Below, piece by piece: positions 20,879 to 33,647 of a stretch of 64,000 bases of DNA. The position numbers and the translations under genes were made by a program. This stretch comes from Magicicada septendecula (lineage: Eukaryota; Arthropoda; Insecta; Hemiptera; Cicadidae): assembly GCA_034769895.1 (NCBI GenBank), contig CM068375.1:254613542-254677541 (forward strand). The letters run 5' to 3'. The number at the start of each line of letters is the position of its first letter. The stretch's first letter is position 1. The notes beneath the pieces are model-generated. The model was given only the letters and a program-made list of their open reading frames with translations, was not told where the DNA came from and did not search any database.

Positions 20879-21546
20879 ACAACTTTATACCAGAAGTGGG
20901 AAAACCTATGGCCATCATAACCGATCATGGGACTCAGTTTAAAGGAAATCTATGGAAAAGCAAACTCTGGGAACATGGTATTAAAACCTACAAAACATCA
21001 GTTTATCACCCCAGCAGTAACCCAGCTGAGAGAGTACTTAGAGAAGGGGGTCGAATTCTGAGGACCTACTGCCATAATAAGAAAAAGGAATGGCACAATT
21101 ACCTAAAATCCACTGAAGAATTTATAAACCTGGCTTACCACAACTTCACTGAAGCCACACCATACTCAATGATGTTTGAGCGACCACCACCTAGAGAGAT
21201 AAACGATCTAATTAAATTTCCCACCAATACCGAATACCAATTCGAAAAAAGAAGAGTTTATAACAGAATCGCAGAGAAGGTAGAGCAACAGAAAAATAAA
21301 TACTCTAAGAACCATCAAAATACTATCAAGTACCAGATAGGAGAGAGGGTGCTGATAAAAAACAGAGAATTACCCAACTCAATAGAAGGCATTACAAAAA
21401 AGTTACTATTATTATACGTAGGACCGTACACTATCACAAAAGATAAGGGCAATCACACTTATGAAATCACTAACCCCATCACTAAGAAAATAAAGGGGGT
21501 ATACAATCAGGCATCAATTAAAAAATATTATGACAGCCAAACATGA
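20845..21546 (+). pseudogene. Integrase second half of E, unit 1
   Basis: The frame open from 20845 encodes KKIIEIILNNFIPEVGKP, then the second catalytic Asp in ITDHGTQF (20923) and the Glu in NPAERV (21028), with 34 residues between, followed by a VGPYTI GPY/F-type segment, ending at the TGA 21544. The zinc finger and first Asp are missing because of the deletion at about 20843. The same deletion is in unit 2. Confidence 0.87.
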
Positions 21547-22725
21547 CTGAAAAATTTTAAAATTGAAAAACCAACCAGGTTACTTTGAATAAAAAGAAAT
21601 AATAATACAAACGAATAAGTTTGCTAATAAGTAATAAAGAAAGGTTTAAAATGAATTTCAAAATTCAAAAAAGTTATGTAAGGACAGTTTACACAAATAT
21701 TTCGATAATATTTTAGACCAATTATAAAATGGAGAAATAATGTCACCAAGAATCCATATAAAGTAAGAAAAACAAACTTACTATCATATTTAAATAAAAA
21801 ATAATAATAATAAAGGAATGAAGTTACAGAACATTCCTACAAAATAAGATTAAGTTACAATAATCTTTAGCCAAAATATGAGGCATAAAAAGCAAAACAT
21901 ACTATAAAGGAATAAGCTACAAAAATTCCTAACTAGTAAGAAGCACTAACTTACTATGAAAAAAAAAATTATGAAAAAAAAAGTATCAATCAAAACGATC
22001 AACTTCCACAACTATTTAGAAAAATAGGGGGAGGTAAAATTAAACAAGCCTATGATCAAAAAATTAAATAAATAAAATAAACATTCTAAGAGTTATAATA
22101 TGAAATGAGATGAAACAAAGAGTAATTAAAAATGATTAAAAATGTGAATTGTATCAATGAAAAGCATTGCTTCAAGTATTATCAAGTAGTATCTATAAAG
22201 AAAGATGAAAAAATATATGACTCGAACTGAGCAATAATGAAATACAAAAGTAAAAGATTCCCAACAAATATTATGATTATTATTATTATTATTATTATTA
22301 TGAGTCACGAGATGACTGTATTGAGGATTCATTAATTGAGGTTGACTGTTGAATAAGTCCAGCAATCATTTAACTGAGCAGGGATGATGTTCCCCTGATC
22401 TCAGAATAAGAGTAGTTTTGAACGACGGAGTTAGGTAAGCAAATAGAGCCCATCCGAATCAACTTCAGCTACAAAGTAGGGATAGTTAGGGAAAATAAGA
22501 TTTATAGGGAATAATTTACCATAAAAGATCAATAAGCCAATTCGTAATATGAGAAAATAATGAAGAAAGGAATCAGAAGAAAGGAAATAAAAGATACAGA
22601 ATTACACATAAAAAATGAATGAGAAGCAGGAGAATTTAAGAACAAAATGATACAATACAATTGATAATTTCATCAAACTTAGAATCACGTTTCATAAAAT
22701 GATCAATTTTGGTGGAAGGGCATTA
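21547..22725 (+). other. Non-coding 3' interior of E, unit 1
   Basis: This is AT-rich sequence after integrase with no env-like or other frame. It contains an (ATT)n microsatellite at about 22270-22300, one repeat longer than in unit 2, and a purine stretch GGTGGAAGGG (22711-22720) that may be the polypurine tract of E. Confidence 0.7.
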
Positions 22726-25190
22726 TATAACATCGCCAAATTCAGATCAGTTTTGATAACAATAAGTATGTAAAAAACGCTAAAAAACAATGTATGTTAA
22801 TGAATAAATAATGAAGAGAGTAAAAACGTAAAAAGTAATTAAGAAAGAAGGAGAAAGAATTATAAACCAAAAGTGATTATTAAAGAAACTCAACGACTAG
22901 ACTGACAGACAAACGACTTTGACCCAACCCCAGAGATTGGCCAGCTAAGAACCAAAATAAAGTAAACAAGATGAGAAGTGAAGGAGAAGAAAATGAGAAC
23001 AAAGAGGGAACAAACCAACGTTGAAGAAAATAAAATGAAACACGTCAAGAAAACACAGACAAGGAATAAAGAATAGAGAAGTGAGGAATAATGTAATCAA
23101 AAATAATAAAGAAAATGAAACCAGTAAAGAACCAAAATAATTAATGAATGTTAGTATTGATTGAATGACAATTGTAAATAGTCATTAATAAAACACGATA
23201 GCTAAAAATACACTAGCCAAAGAGTTAGGAGTACATGTAAGTGGTTAATAGAGAAAGACATGATATTAATAATTATATATAATATGTGTAGAGAAAGAGA
23301 GTAAAATAGTGAGAAGTAAACGGAAGTTAAACTAGTGAAAGTGAACTTACCCTAAAGTGAAATGATAGAAAAAGAAACACTAAGTAAATTATAATGAACA
23401 CAAAATAATTTAAAAGTGCAAGTGATAAATAAATAAAAATATTGTCAGTAATAAAAATAGTAAGAATAGAGAAGGCTAAGATAAAGACTTAGTACAAATA
23501 ACCAATGTTTAAGATTTAATAGTGAACAATAACATTTAAGAAAGTTATTATGAATAATATTTAAAATAAAACATTGATTCAGTAATAATGAACACTGAAG
23601 AGTGATATTAACTGTAGTAATTATAAAATAATATTATTATAGAACTTAAAAATGTATTGTAGAATTTAAAGGTGAGAATCACAAGAAAAAGTAATAAGAT
23701 GATGTTAACATGGAAAGGAAAGCAAAGAGTTTTATAAAATAAGTATGTCATAACCATAAGTAAATACCCATGTTATAAGGGGAGAGTAATGAAACAAGTT
23801 CAATAGAGGTGAGATTGTTTATCAACCGAACAATAAATCAAAAGTAATGAATTGTACACCAATATTAAATAATAAGTGTTAATTAATTGTATAAACAAAT
23901 GTTTATGAATAGGAGATGGATTGGGTAATTATCCCAAACATAGACCTAAATGTTATATGTTATATGATGAAAGGGTAGTAATTAATAGTCATATTGTTGA
24001 CATTGGCAGAATAAATAAATGAGAAAAGAAAGCAATGTTTGAGTTATAAAAAAGAAAACCGTTAGTAAATAATTAGCAAGAAATATGGAATAACACAGTT
24101 GTAACACACAAAAATCATACAAAGACTGAACCAAAACACCTCCATAGATAATAAACCTACTTATAAAAACAAAATAACGATCTAGGACAAAATGAGATAT
24201 AATGTGTATGAAACAATCAAAAACCAGTAATGGCTACTTAGACTTGAAACAGGTCTAACGGTCAACCATAAACAAATACTAATTGTATGAAAATAGCCAA
24301 GTAATTAATAAATCCAAGGTGACTAATTAACCAAGGATAAATGGTAAATATTATTAACAACAAAATATTAAAATAAGGAGTTATGTAAACAGAGAAATGT
24401 AATTAGTAAGTATTAAATTAATTGTAAACTTATAAAACATGAAAAACCCAATATTGTGGGTTACCAAAATAATCTTTGTGAGAAAATACAAATGACAGTG
24501 CTAATAATTAATACTTAAGAAGGAAGATAAGAGAAGGAAGGAAGTCAGAAGATATAGGAAGATTTGAAAAAAATTCAAATTTTGATAACAATGGATTTAT
24601 ATCAAGCTAGCCCAATCAGAATACTTTGGTAACCATGGAAACCACGGTTGAAGACGAAATTACCGTTGAATATCATTACTCAGAAAGTGACGCTCCGGAA
24701 AAACAGACGCCAGAATTCAGAACAACCTATTTTCTTATTTAAAATGTTTTAAAAGTCAAACAAATTATCAAAATTGAACGAGAAGGAGGCTGACTATCAC
24801 TGAACTCAATTACCTGATGGAGAAGACGTTTTATGTCAAGACGAAGTGAAAAAAATGAATCTAAATACTTTGAAAAAGATGCCTGAAGCCCGAATAAACG
24901 AAAACTGAATTATATTGCGGCCACATTCCTTCAGTCCAGACCAACAGATTAATCACATGCTACGAAGCTGTTAAGTATCCAATAAATTATCTAAACTTCC
25001 GAAATAACGCACTTTGAATATTTCTCACTATATTCTGAAATATCACTGAATCAATTTTATTCTCTTTCAAAGATTAAATAAAAATATTAATACACTGTAT
25101 ATTGGTCAAATTATAAAGATAACCTAGCATTAATGTACGAACCTTTAAAACACTTATACTACACTTCAACAAACCAGTTATAGTTACACA
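22726..25190 (+). repeat. 3' LTR of E, truncated by F, unit 1
   Basis: It matches the 5' LTR from TATAACATCG onward and ends at TAGTTACACA. In the 5' LTR this is followed by TTATCATATTT; here it is followed by the TGTGACAATT terminus of an F LTR. It carries about 620 bp (23250-23870) absent from the 5' LTR and the empty site of the non-LTR insertion. Confidence 0.85.
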
Positions 25191-25588
25191 TGTGACAATT
25201 AAAAAAGATACGCCGAAATATATTAAATACATAAAATACACTACCAGGACTTACCTGTTTTATATCGCAACTACTTACCGTATTAGAATTTCACCAGAAG
25301 ACCAAGGTCGCCACGATTATTTTTTATAGGCTAAAATATCGAAAACCTTTATACTCCACCTTAAATAATAAGGACAATTTTGCTATCTGACCACACCCAA
25401 TTAATAATTCAGAAAGATTCCGGAACGTTTAGACGAATTTTGCAACACAGAAATGAGAACGTGGTAATGACGAAATAACTTAGTCTAACACATTTTAGTG
25501 ATTAAATGAATACTTTTAATGTTCTCTTCCTTGAAAATAAAATTATGCTCAATTGTACACATGGTAATTGAATTATTGTATTATATTT
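25191..25588 (-). repeat. F LTR fragment interrupted by A, unit 1
   Basis: These 398 bp match 63292-63686, the first part of the right F LTR. On the plus strand it begins TGTGACAATT. A is inserted at its right end behind ATTT (25585-25588). In this unit the rest of F is gone because of the tandem duplication breakpoint inside A. Confidence 0.85.
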
Positions 25589-26835
25589 TGTGACAGTACA
25601 AAAAGTCTGATATAAAAAGTATGGTATGCAAGGTAGTAAATTATGGTATTTCGATGTTTTTAAAGTCATTTCTATGGGTAATACAATTTCCCTTGGTTTT
25701 TGCCTACAACGACGCAGTTCCGAGACAACAAAATAATTTCAAGGACAGCAGTGTACGTGCAGATAAAAAGACTTATAATGGTTACTGCCACTAATAACGG
25801 CGCTTCATACTGATGTTTCATTGGCCGACAACGCCAAACGTCATTAAAACAACAATGACGTATTTAAAATACGTAACAAACAAGGCGATTATATAACCAG
25901 AGACAAAGAACGATGACGTTTACTCACACACACATACGTAAAATTTGCATAATTTTCGCCCCAGTCTGCAGAAATTCATCATGGCGATAACACGCTAACC
26001 ATTGTGCTGGCCTGAGTTAGTCAGTTTTTAGTGTCTTAAATAAGTCAAAATGTAATAAAAATGTGAATAAGTATCAACTACAGAAGAACTAAAACAGTGT
26101 GCAGTAATTGTTTTACAAAATTATACTTAGAGTCAGTGAATTCAGTAAAATGTAACCACGCCGTTGGAGAAAGCAACATGTGATCCACTTCTAGAACTTC
26201 CAGTCTACCGAATCAGGAAAGTGTAAACCCAAAATTTTACTTAGAGAGCTCTTTACCCAAATTGCAGATATGTGTACACAAAAAGTAAATTGAGATGATA
26301 AGTATGAATGTGAGAGAGAAAGCGGGGCGCGAGCATGTTAAATGTCGACATCCAAACGGGGTGTTGGTTTGCATTTGTGTTAATAAAAATAAGTAAAATC
26401 ATTTGATAATGAAGCAGCTGCCTAGTTAATATATAAAATTTGGTAAACTAACGTTTAATAAAATATAAAAGAGTTGTATGTTGAAAGAGAGCCAATAAGT
26501 AATGGCCGCCATGTTAAAATTTTATCTGGTGTACACGCTCAAATAAATTGCTAAATAAATCGCTATTAATGGTGAATGTTTCAATTGAACGTATTCTCAT
26601 TTCTATGCCTGTCTCTGTCAGCAATCACGCTGAGTCGAATCCTTGGACCTTAGGTAATATTAAAAACAACAAGATTGAAATAACCAGATGCTCCAACTAT
26701 GGAAGTACCATAATTATGGTGCGCGTGACATACGTGACTCATACAAGTAATGTAAACAGACCCGAATATAGGTTACTGGTTATTCCTGCATACAAATACA
26801 TTTTATATTTATTTAAATATATATGAGTTATAACA
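25589..26835 (+). repeat. 5' LTR of A, copy 1
   Basis: This 1,247-bp LTR begins TGTGACAG and ends TAACA. It carries the 11-bp segment TGTACGTGCAG, absent from both LTRs of copy 2. The promoter-like elements described for 4326-4425 are present. Confidence 0.92.
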
Positions 26836-26837
26836 AA

Positions 26838-26855
26838 TGGCACCCGAACTGGGAC
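26838..26855 (+). other. Primer binding site of A, copy 1
   Basis: TGGCACCCGAACTGGGAC, identical to the site at 779. Confidence 0.85.
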
Positions 26856-26986
26856 TATATAAAATACATTAATATATTTTATATAATAAGCCTGAATGGT
26901 GGCAGAGTGGACATGGAAAATGAGAATACGGTTGTAGGTTAGGTGGTAACGATAATAAAGCGACAAACCATTAACAGATTTTTATA

Positions 26987-28200
26987 ATGGCAGAAAATAA
27001 AGAAAATTGTTCTTTATTAAGAATGACTGACAGTACGAATAACAGTCAAATAAGTATGACACAATCAATAGTCATGAGTGAAGGAGTCGTTCACTCAACA
27101 CCAATCCCAAATAACAGGGCTGAAAATAGCGAAATTATAAAAACAATGCAAATGCTTTTTAATCAGAAATTCAGCAAACTTGATGAGAAATTTAATGAAC
27201 AAAACAGCGAAATTAGAGGAATCCAGAGTAATTTTAATGTAAAGTTTGACGAAATAAAAAACGAAATAAAAAAACAAAATTTTAATTTTGATAAACGAAT
27301 TGATGAAATGCACGCACGTTTTGATAAAACGGAAGAGAAAATAATTGCATTAGTTAATGAGAAGTTTGATAAACAAAAGAATAAAGTAGATGAAAATTAC
27401 GAGAGTAAAATGGGGGTAGAGAATAGTAGAGAATCAAATAAATTGAATGAAAATAAAGACAAGGTAAGTAGTGGTGAGAATTATGATAATAGAATTAAAA
27501 ATATGGTGTTAGAAAATAATTGTGTGAGTATTGAGAGTGGTGATAAAAGTATAATGGGAGTAGAATTTGATAAGGAAGTGATAAAAAGTGTTGATGAATT
27601 AGAGAGAAAGTATAGAGAGAATTTACAGATAAAGGGGTTGCAGGGGGTAAATTTTTCCCTTAATGTTGTAGTGGGGGGTGAAGAAATGGCTTCGCGTGAA
27701 TATGTGAAAGACGATAGGTCTACAGATAGATTTCCCTTGGTTTTTTATGCACTTCACAGGTGGTGCTGTAATGATAAGTTAGTATCCCCTGCATATTTTG
27801 AGAGAGAGTGTGTAGCTTGGTATGATGGTGAGAAATGTTTTGAGAGAGAGAGAGAAAGAGAGAAATAGAGATATTTAAAGTAAAGAAAAATTATGAAGAA
27901 TTCATAGAAAGGCTAGGCATAGAGAGAAATAACAATGATAATGAGTACTTACCTTACAATGACATTGAGATAGCAGTAGGTGAGGTTAACAATGAGAATA
28001 TAACTTACCTAATGTTAACAGATAATACCAACGGAGACTGGACAAAATTGACCAATATTGAACAGGTATATGAACCAACAGAAGTGATAATAAATGACAT
28101 AGAAATAAGAGATTATTATAATAATAATAATAAATTTGATATAAATAAGAATGATCTATGTTACAAATATGTTAGACTATTATTCGACGATATGGGGTAA
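26987..28200 (+). pseudogene. gag-like coiled-coil protein of A, copy 1 (one frameshift)
   Basis: The 293-residue first part (to 27868) is identical in sequence to copy 0, and the second part ends at the TAA at 28198. The same frame break in the (GA)n run is present, so it predates the duplication. HSTPIP motif, coiled coil and RLLFDDMG end are as in copy 0. Confidence 0.7.
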
Positions 28201-29955
28201 TTGTTTATTGTTTATTGTTCATGAACATTTAATGATATGAATAATATGGTGTTGAAGTGCATTGTCTTATGGAACGATTTGTGGTTAATGATAAGAAATA
28301 ATAAGTTGGACTGTATATTCTTTTATGTGTACATGTTATTATGTTAAGTGTATTTGTGTACTTTGCTGTTGTGTATTTTATGTATTTTTTGTGTGTAAAC
28401 TATGTATTGTAAAATTTTAAATAATTGAAAGAAGTTTAATAATGATTTTGAAATAACTAGGGAATTCAGATTCTAATGGTTAGTAGATGATTATGTATTT
28501 GGCTATTGAGAAGTATTGTTGTTAGTAGATAAGTGATGAATTTCTAATGGTATATTAATGTGAAATGTTGTAAAGAGTTTGGGAATAGTGATAAATAAGG
28601 GCATTGGAGTTAGTTAGATAGAGTTAATGGGAGTTAGGGAAAATAAAGTGCTGAGATGCTGATAATATATAAAGAGGTGTTAGATATTTTAGGGACACAG
28701 TGGTTAGCGATTATATGTAGAGGTGAGTAATGTGGATGGTAATTATATTTGTTGTTGATGGTGATATTTTGTAATAAGGGTATTGGTGTAGGAGTCCAAC
28801 GAGAGATGTTGAGACAGGAAGGGACCGTTTAGCGCCGGAAAGGGTTACCTGAAAGGGTCAGGAACTGATAAGGGAATGAGTTTGTTAGAGGGAATACACA
28901 TATACTAGTACAAAAATGAGCGGTGCCAGAGGTTTTAAATGGGATTTGTGAAGGGGGTTATTATTGAGATATTGGTGTCATTTTATATGTAAATGGTTAG
29001 AAGCGGTTGTTAGTAGAGAAAAAGGGGTAGTAAGGTTAGGTTGACAAATGCCAAAATAAGATAGAGAAAAATGAATAATAGAGAGTCACTCAAACTAATA
29101 AGGATAAAAAGGTTAGAAAAAGGAAAATTCATAGTAGAAAAGTGATGTAACTGAAAGGTACGGTAAATGGAAAGGTAAATGACAAATTTGAGAATTCTGC
29201 ATAGAAGCTAAATGAATGTTAAATGATAAAAGTTAATAGAGAGTTGATAGTAATAATGTTATAAAGTTTTGCTACAAGTTATGAAAATATGAATTCAGTA
29301 ATGTGAATTGTTCAATGTTAGTGTTTAATGCTTATGATGTACAATGTTTTGTTGTGTTTTATAATGACAACAATAGTGTGTGTGGATAGGAGGTTACTAC
29401 CAGGATAGTAACGATTATAATATTAAAATTTTGTAAAGTTTGTCCATTCTCTAGAAATGATTCTGTTATAAAGAAAGTTAAACATAAGAAAAGATCGTAA
29501 AGAAATTATAAAGCTTTAAAGTTGTTTGCCATGATATAGATATTGTAAGATTATATGAAGTAAAATATTAGGGTTAATGGTTGTTGCTAAAGCAGTAAAG
29601 TAGATTTTTGTTTAGGTTAAGAGCAATTGTTTTCATGTGATAAAGAGAGTGAATATAATTGACGGAAGTCAGAAAGGTGTACTAGATACCGGATTGTTAA
29701 AAAGAGAAGGAATTTTCTGTCTTAATTCTTGATATACATTGTTTGCAACTTGTAGAATTAAGCAAACCAATGCCCCAAAACGCAAACCAACGTACTAAGA
29801 GGAAACATATCAGTTGTGGATATGGATATAGAGAAGGCCACCATTTTTAAATTTTGTATTGAATGTTTCAGAGTTTTATGGTGTGGTGACCGCGGTCCTG
29901 AGCTGGCCGGTGCGTCAGAGCAGGAGCGTAAAGTGCCTCATGGCCTTATGGTGTA
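28201..29955 (+). other. Non-coding interior of A, copy 1
   Basis: It is as in copy 0, with no reading frame of interest. Module I lies at 28787-28882. Confidence 0.75.
28787..28882 (+). other. Conserved non-coding module I of A, copy 1
   Basis: The same three blocks as at 2728-2823. One substitution (GCGCCGG for GCGCTGG) and GAGTTTG for GAGTTGG nearby. Confidence 0.6.
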
Positions 29956-30153
29956 GGGATCTCTCAGGAGAAGTCCAGTAAGGTCAGAGGGTGCGAACCT
30001 CATCATTGGACCAAGGGTAAGTGATTGAATTTTTTTTATAGTAACACTACATGGGGTTGTGGCTCCATATCTGAGCTGATCCTTTTAGAGAGGTGTGAAT
30101 GAGTCAATGAAAGTTTTTGTGTCTCGACACAAAACCTTTCATTGAGGGTGTTT
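29956..30153 (+). other. Conserved 3'-terminal module II of A, copy 1
   Basis: It contains the same landmarks as 3897-4094, with the 42-nt hairpin at 30104-30145. Confidence 0.65.
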
Positions 30154-30816
30154 TGTGACAGTACAAAAAGTCTGATATAAAAAGTATGGTATGCAAGGTA
30201 GTAAATTATGGTATTTCGATGTTTTTAAAGTCATTTCTATGGGTAATACAATTTCCCTTGGTTTTTGCCTACAACGACGCAGTTCCGAGACAACAAAATA
30301 ATTTCAAGGACAGCAGTGTACGTGCAGATAAAAAGACTTATAATGGTTACCGCCACTAATAACGGCGCTTCATACTGATGTTTCATTGGCCGACAACGCC
30401 AAACGTCATTAAAACAACAATGACGTATTTAAAATACGTAACAAACAAGGCGATTATATAACCAGAGACAAAGAACGATGACGTTTACTCACACACACAT
30501 ACGTAAAATTTGCATAATTTTCACCCCAGTCTGCAGAAATTCATCATGGCGATAACACGCTAACCATTGTGCTGGCCTGAGTTAGTCAGTTTTTAGTGTC
30601 TTAAATAAGTCAAAATGTAATAAAAATGTGAATAAGTATCAACTACAGAAGAACTAAAACAGTGTGCAGTAATTGTTTTACAAAATTATACTTAGAGTCA
30701 GTGAATTCAGTAAAATGTAACCACGCCGTTGGAGAAAGCAACATGTGATCCACTTCTAGAACTTCCAGTCTACCGAATCAGGAAAGTGTAAACCCAAAAT
30801 TTTACTTAAAGAGCTC
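30154..30816 (+). repeat. 3' LTR of A, copy 1, truncated at the unit junction
   Basis: It is 663 bp long and broken at the same GAGCTC as 4757. Like copy 0 it reads ACCGCC and TTCACCCC, where the intact LTRs read ACTGCC and TTCGCCCC. Confidence 0.9.
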
Positions 30817-30848
30817 GTATTTTCACCGAGCGATTATAATTTTATAAT

Positions 30849-30924
30849 ATTCTATTTAAACCCCTTTCCCTTAGAGATCTCATTATTATTTGAAACGTTC
30901 CCAGGTATAAATTTTAATGTTGTT
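30849..30924. repeat. 76-bp direct duplication, left copy, unit 2
   Basis: Same as 4790-4865; its partner is at 32234-32309. Confidence 0.85.
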
Positions 30925-31680
30925 GTGTTAGAAACTAAATTTCTACTCTCAGTATCACTACCACTATTATTTACTGTATCACTTTTTGATACCCCATTTT
31001 CGAATTTATTACCCGCTTTACTTGCAAAGCTCTTTAAATTCTCATTTATTGCAATTACTTGTCCAAGTTCTTTTTGGTTAGATTCTAACATGTTCGTTTT
31101 ACCGTCTACCACACACACACTCTCTTAACTCATCTGTTTTTCTTTTCGTTTCACTACGTATTTCGTTAATTCGCTCATCAATACTACACAGTGAATTAGT
31201 TAATTCGTCAAGCTTTACGTTTATGCTATTCTCTAATTTCATATTCTGTTCTTTGTATTGTTCAAATTTAGCATCATTTGTGTCAAAGCGTTTATTTAAT
31301 TTGGTCTCGCTTACGTCAAAACGACTATTTATATTGCTACTTATTTCCTCGAATTTAGTCTCAAACTTTTCATCACTGTTGTCTAAACGATTATTTAAGG
31401 CATTTAATTTACTGTTCATCTCGCCCTTAAATTCATTAAAATTATTGCTTAACATCATACTTTGTTTTTCTAACATTACTTGTATCATATTCACTATATC
31501 GTTATTGTCACATTGTTTGTTTTGGATAGGCGTTGAATGAATCTTAGCGCCTTCCACTGTCACTGACTCGGTTAGGCTTATTTCGTTTATTACCATTTCG
31601 GTTACTATTGTATTTACTTGATTGTCTGTACTTGTACTAGTCAAGTCAATGCTGTTGACTTTGTCACTATTACTCTCCAT
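30852..31680 (-). pseudogene. gag-like protein of remnant B, unit 2
   Basis: It is identical in layout to 4793-5621, with first frame 31680-31099 and second from about 31118. One replacement relative to unit 1 (Val for Met before EGAKIHSTPIQ). The break in the (GT)n run is shared. Confidence 0.7.
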
Positions 31681-31841
31681 TTTTGTTTTATATTATTGTT
31701 TACATGTACAAATATGCCTAGTTTTGCTTTACCCCTTTCTCGTCACAGTCTACAATCATTTACAACATCGCCCCCACTCCCAAATAACCCTTTCTGAAGC
31801 TAGAATTAGGTCTGGTTCGTGTAATATAAAATTACACTCAC

Positions 31842-31860
31842 CGTCCCAGTTCGGGCACCA
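31842..31860 (-). other. Primer binding site of remnant B, unit 2
   Basis: TGGTGCCCGAACTGGGACG on the minus strand, as in unit 1. Confidence 0.8.
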
Positions 31861-31861
31861 A

Positions 31862-32228
31862 TGAAACTATTCAATTACATTTCGATTAATAAAATATATT
31901 CAATTTAGGCAAACTTCGTCTTCATCTTACCTTCGGGCTCTCCTCCAGGGTCCTACAGATGAAAAAGTTGCAGACAAGGTTACTTGAGTTGAGGGGTGAA
32001 AATATAATAACACCGTTTATACTGGCTAGAACAACTGATTTGAATTTTATTTAATACGCAAAATGCTTATTGGCAAATTTAGACATTCTTAAAATTAACA
32101 ACAAAAAAACCATAAAATTAATTGGCGAACCAATCTTACTTAACTATGACAGTTATAGCAAACAATTTACGTGTTTACTGAACCAGTACGTAATTGATCC
32201 CCATTCTCATACACATTCCTTCTTTACA
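31862..32228 (-). repeat. LTR of remnant B, unit 2
   Basis: It corresponds to 5803-6169. The 76-bp duplication follows at 32234. Confidence 0.55.
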
Positions 32229-32309
32229 TGAACATTCTATTTAAACCCCTTTCCCTTAGAGATCTCATTATTATTTGAAACGTTCCCAGGTATAAATTTT
32301 AATGTTGTT

Positions 32310-32948
32310 AAAATTTTGGGATTATATAAAATTGATTATACGAGTACTCAGCCTGGTTGTAGACCTGGTCCAACTGTTGAGGCACTTATTTCACCACGCA
32401 CTCCGCAAGTCAATGAAAGATAGTTAAAGTTATTTTTTCTTTTTACTGGTGTTAATTATTCACTGGTTGAATAATATTACTCACTGAATAGAACCGTGTT
32501 TTATCACATTTCGCTTTTTGTCAGCCGACTTTCCTTTGCTCGAGCACTTAGGTTTGGAGTTAGTTGACCGCAATATTGTTTATGCAGTTTTTATAGATGT
32601 TTTATTGGATAGGCCGATTATAGTATTTTCGGCCTATCTTGCACCCGAGGCCACCGTTTAAAGCTAACTTGCAGATGACTGTCCTCTGCTACTGTCTGAT
32701 GCAAACACTGGTGTGAAGAAGTGTTCTTACTGTGATTTACACAGAGACTGAGCTGGCAAGCGGTTGTGTAATATGTCTGGCTGGGCAGACTCAGACATCA
32801 AGCATAAACAGTCTACAATAACAATGTATGTGTTGCTGGTTACAATGACGTTCCCCTTAGGTGAATACTGACTACTTTAAAATTAACTGATTTAAATTGA
32901 AACGCTTGTAGCACACAATTCTGTACTGTTACACAGTGTCAGTTTCAC
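32310..32948. other. Non-coding stretch between B and C, unit 2
   Basis: No gene is seen. The 10-bp-arm hairpin is at 32608-32638, as in unit 1. Confidence 0.5.
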
Positions 32949-33421
32949 ATCTTTGAATATTTTTATTAATTTCCTCAATTTGATTTATTGCATCAAATTT
33001 ACATTCATTTATTTGAGATTCAAAATTTTCAGTTACATCATGTATTTGTTTATCAATTTTTTCTGTCATACCACTATCTATTTCATTAATTCTATTATTC
33101 ATATTCTTTAATGAACTATCTAACTTTGTATTAGTTCGTTAAACTTGTTGGCAAACTCTTCATTGGCATTTTCAAAACGTTTATTAATATCATTGACATT
33201 GTTCTTTAATTCATTATTCTGTTCTTTCAATTCATTGATCTACTTTCGTTTTTAACATCTTGTCTATTAAAATTACTATTCATATTTTCCGACATTGTTT
33301 TCATAAGGTTAAACATATCATCCATCGACAACTCTCTTACTCTAGTTGTCGTTGGAGTGGACTCCGCTTCTACATTACTCATTATGATCAACTCGGTAAA
33401 ACTGCTTTCGTTATTTGCCAT
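32949..33421 (-). pseudogene. gag-like protein of remnant C, unit 2
   Basis: It has the same first frame as unit 1 (64 residues to 33227) and the same later frame changes. Confidence 0.6.
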
Positions 33422-33629
33422 TTTGATTATTTTTTGTATTTTTATTACTCAATCAATACTTAATTATTACTTATAAACGTGAATAAATAATAACCTCCCC
33501 AGCACTTTATATTACAATATAACCTTCATACATACATACATTTATTTCTATTTCATTTAGTTACCTTAAATAACCCCTTCTGTCCTCCAAAGTAGGCCTA
33601 CATTTACATAAATAAATTGTATGTAAATG

Positions 33630-33646
33630 TCCCTGTTCAGGCGCCA
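33630..33646 (-). other. Primer binding site of remnant C, unit 2
   Basis: TGGCGCCTGAACAGGGA on the minus strand, lysine-tRNA-like. Confidence 0.8.
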
Positions 33647-33647
33647 A

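Larger units (their letters stand above)
14144..25190 (+). mobile_element. Element E: long-LTR Ty3/gypsy-type retrotransposon, degenerate, unit 1
   Basis: E starts at TATAACATCGCC, repeated at 22726 as the start of the 3' LTR. It holds a coiled-coil gag, protease-RT, partial RNase H and the second half of an integrase. The 3' LTR is cut off at 25190 by element F. The LTRs exceed 2.4 kb. A short flank, 14087-14143, separates it from D and shows no gene. Confidence 0.88.
4758..30816 (+). repeat. 26,059-bp tandem unit, first full copy
   Basis: The unit starts at the break inside the A 3' LTR and ends at the identical break 26,059 bp later. It contains B, C, D, E, a 398-bp F LTR fragment and A. 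Corresponding features recur at offsets of 26,053 to 26,061 bp, with only scattered substitutions and small indels. The next copy begins at 30817, but at its right end A is complete and runs on into F, so that end shows the pre-duplication arrangement. Confidence 0.93.
25589..30816 (+). mobile_element. Element A, copy 1 (3' LTR truncated)
   Basis: A complete 5' LTR, primer site, gag-like frame and non-coding interior are followed by a 3' LTR cut at the unit junction. It is non-autonomous: no polymerase domain in about 3.3 kb of interior. Confidence 0.88.

Noticed and set aside
21547-22725. Possible env gene after E integrase
   Set aside because: No frame of useful length, signal peptide or membrane segment; stops are frequent in all frames.
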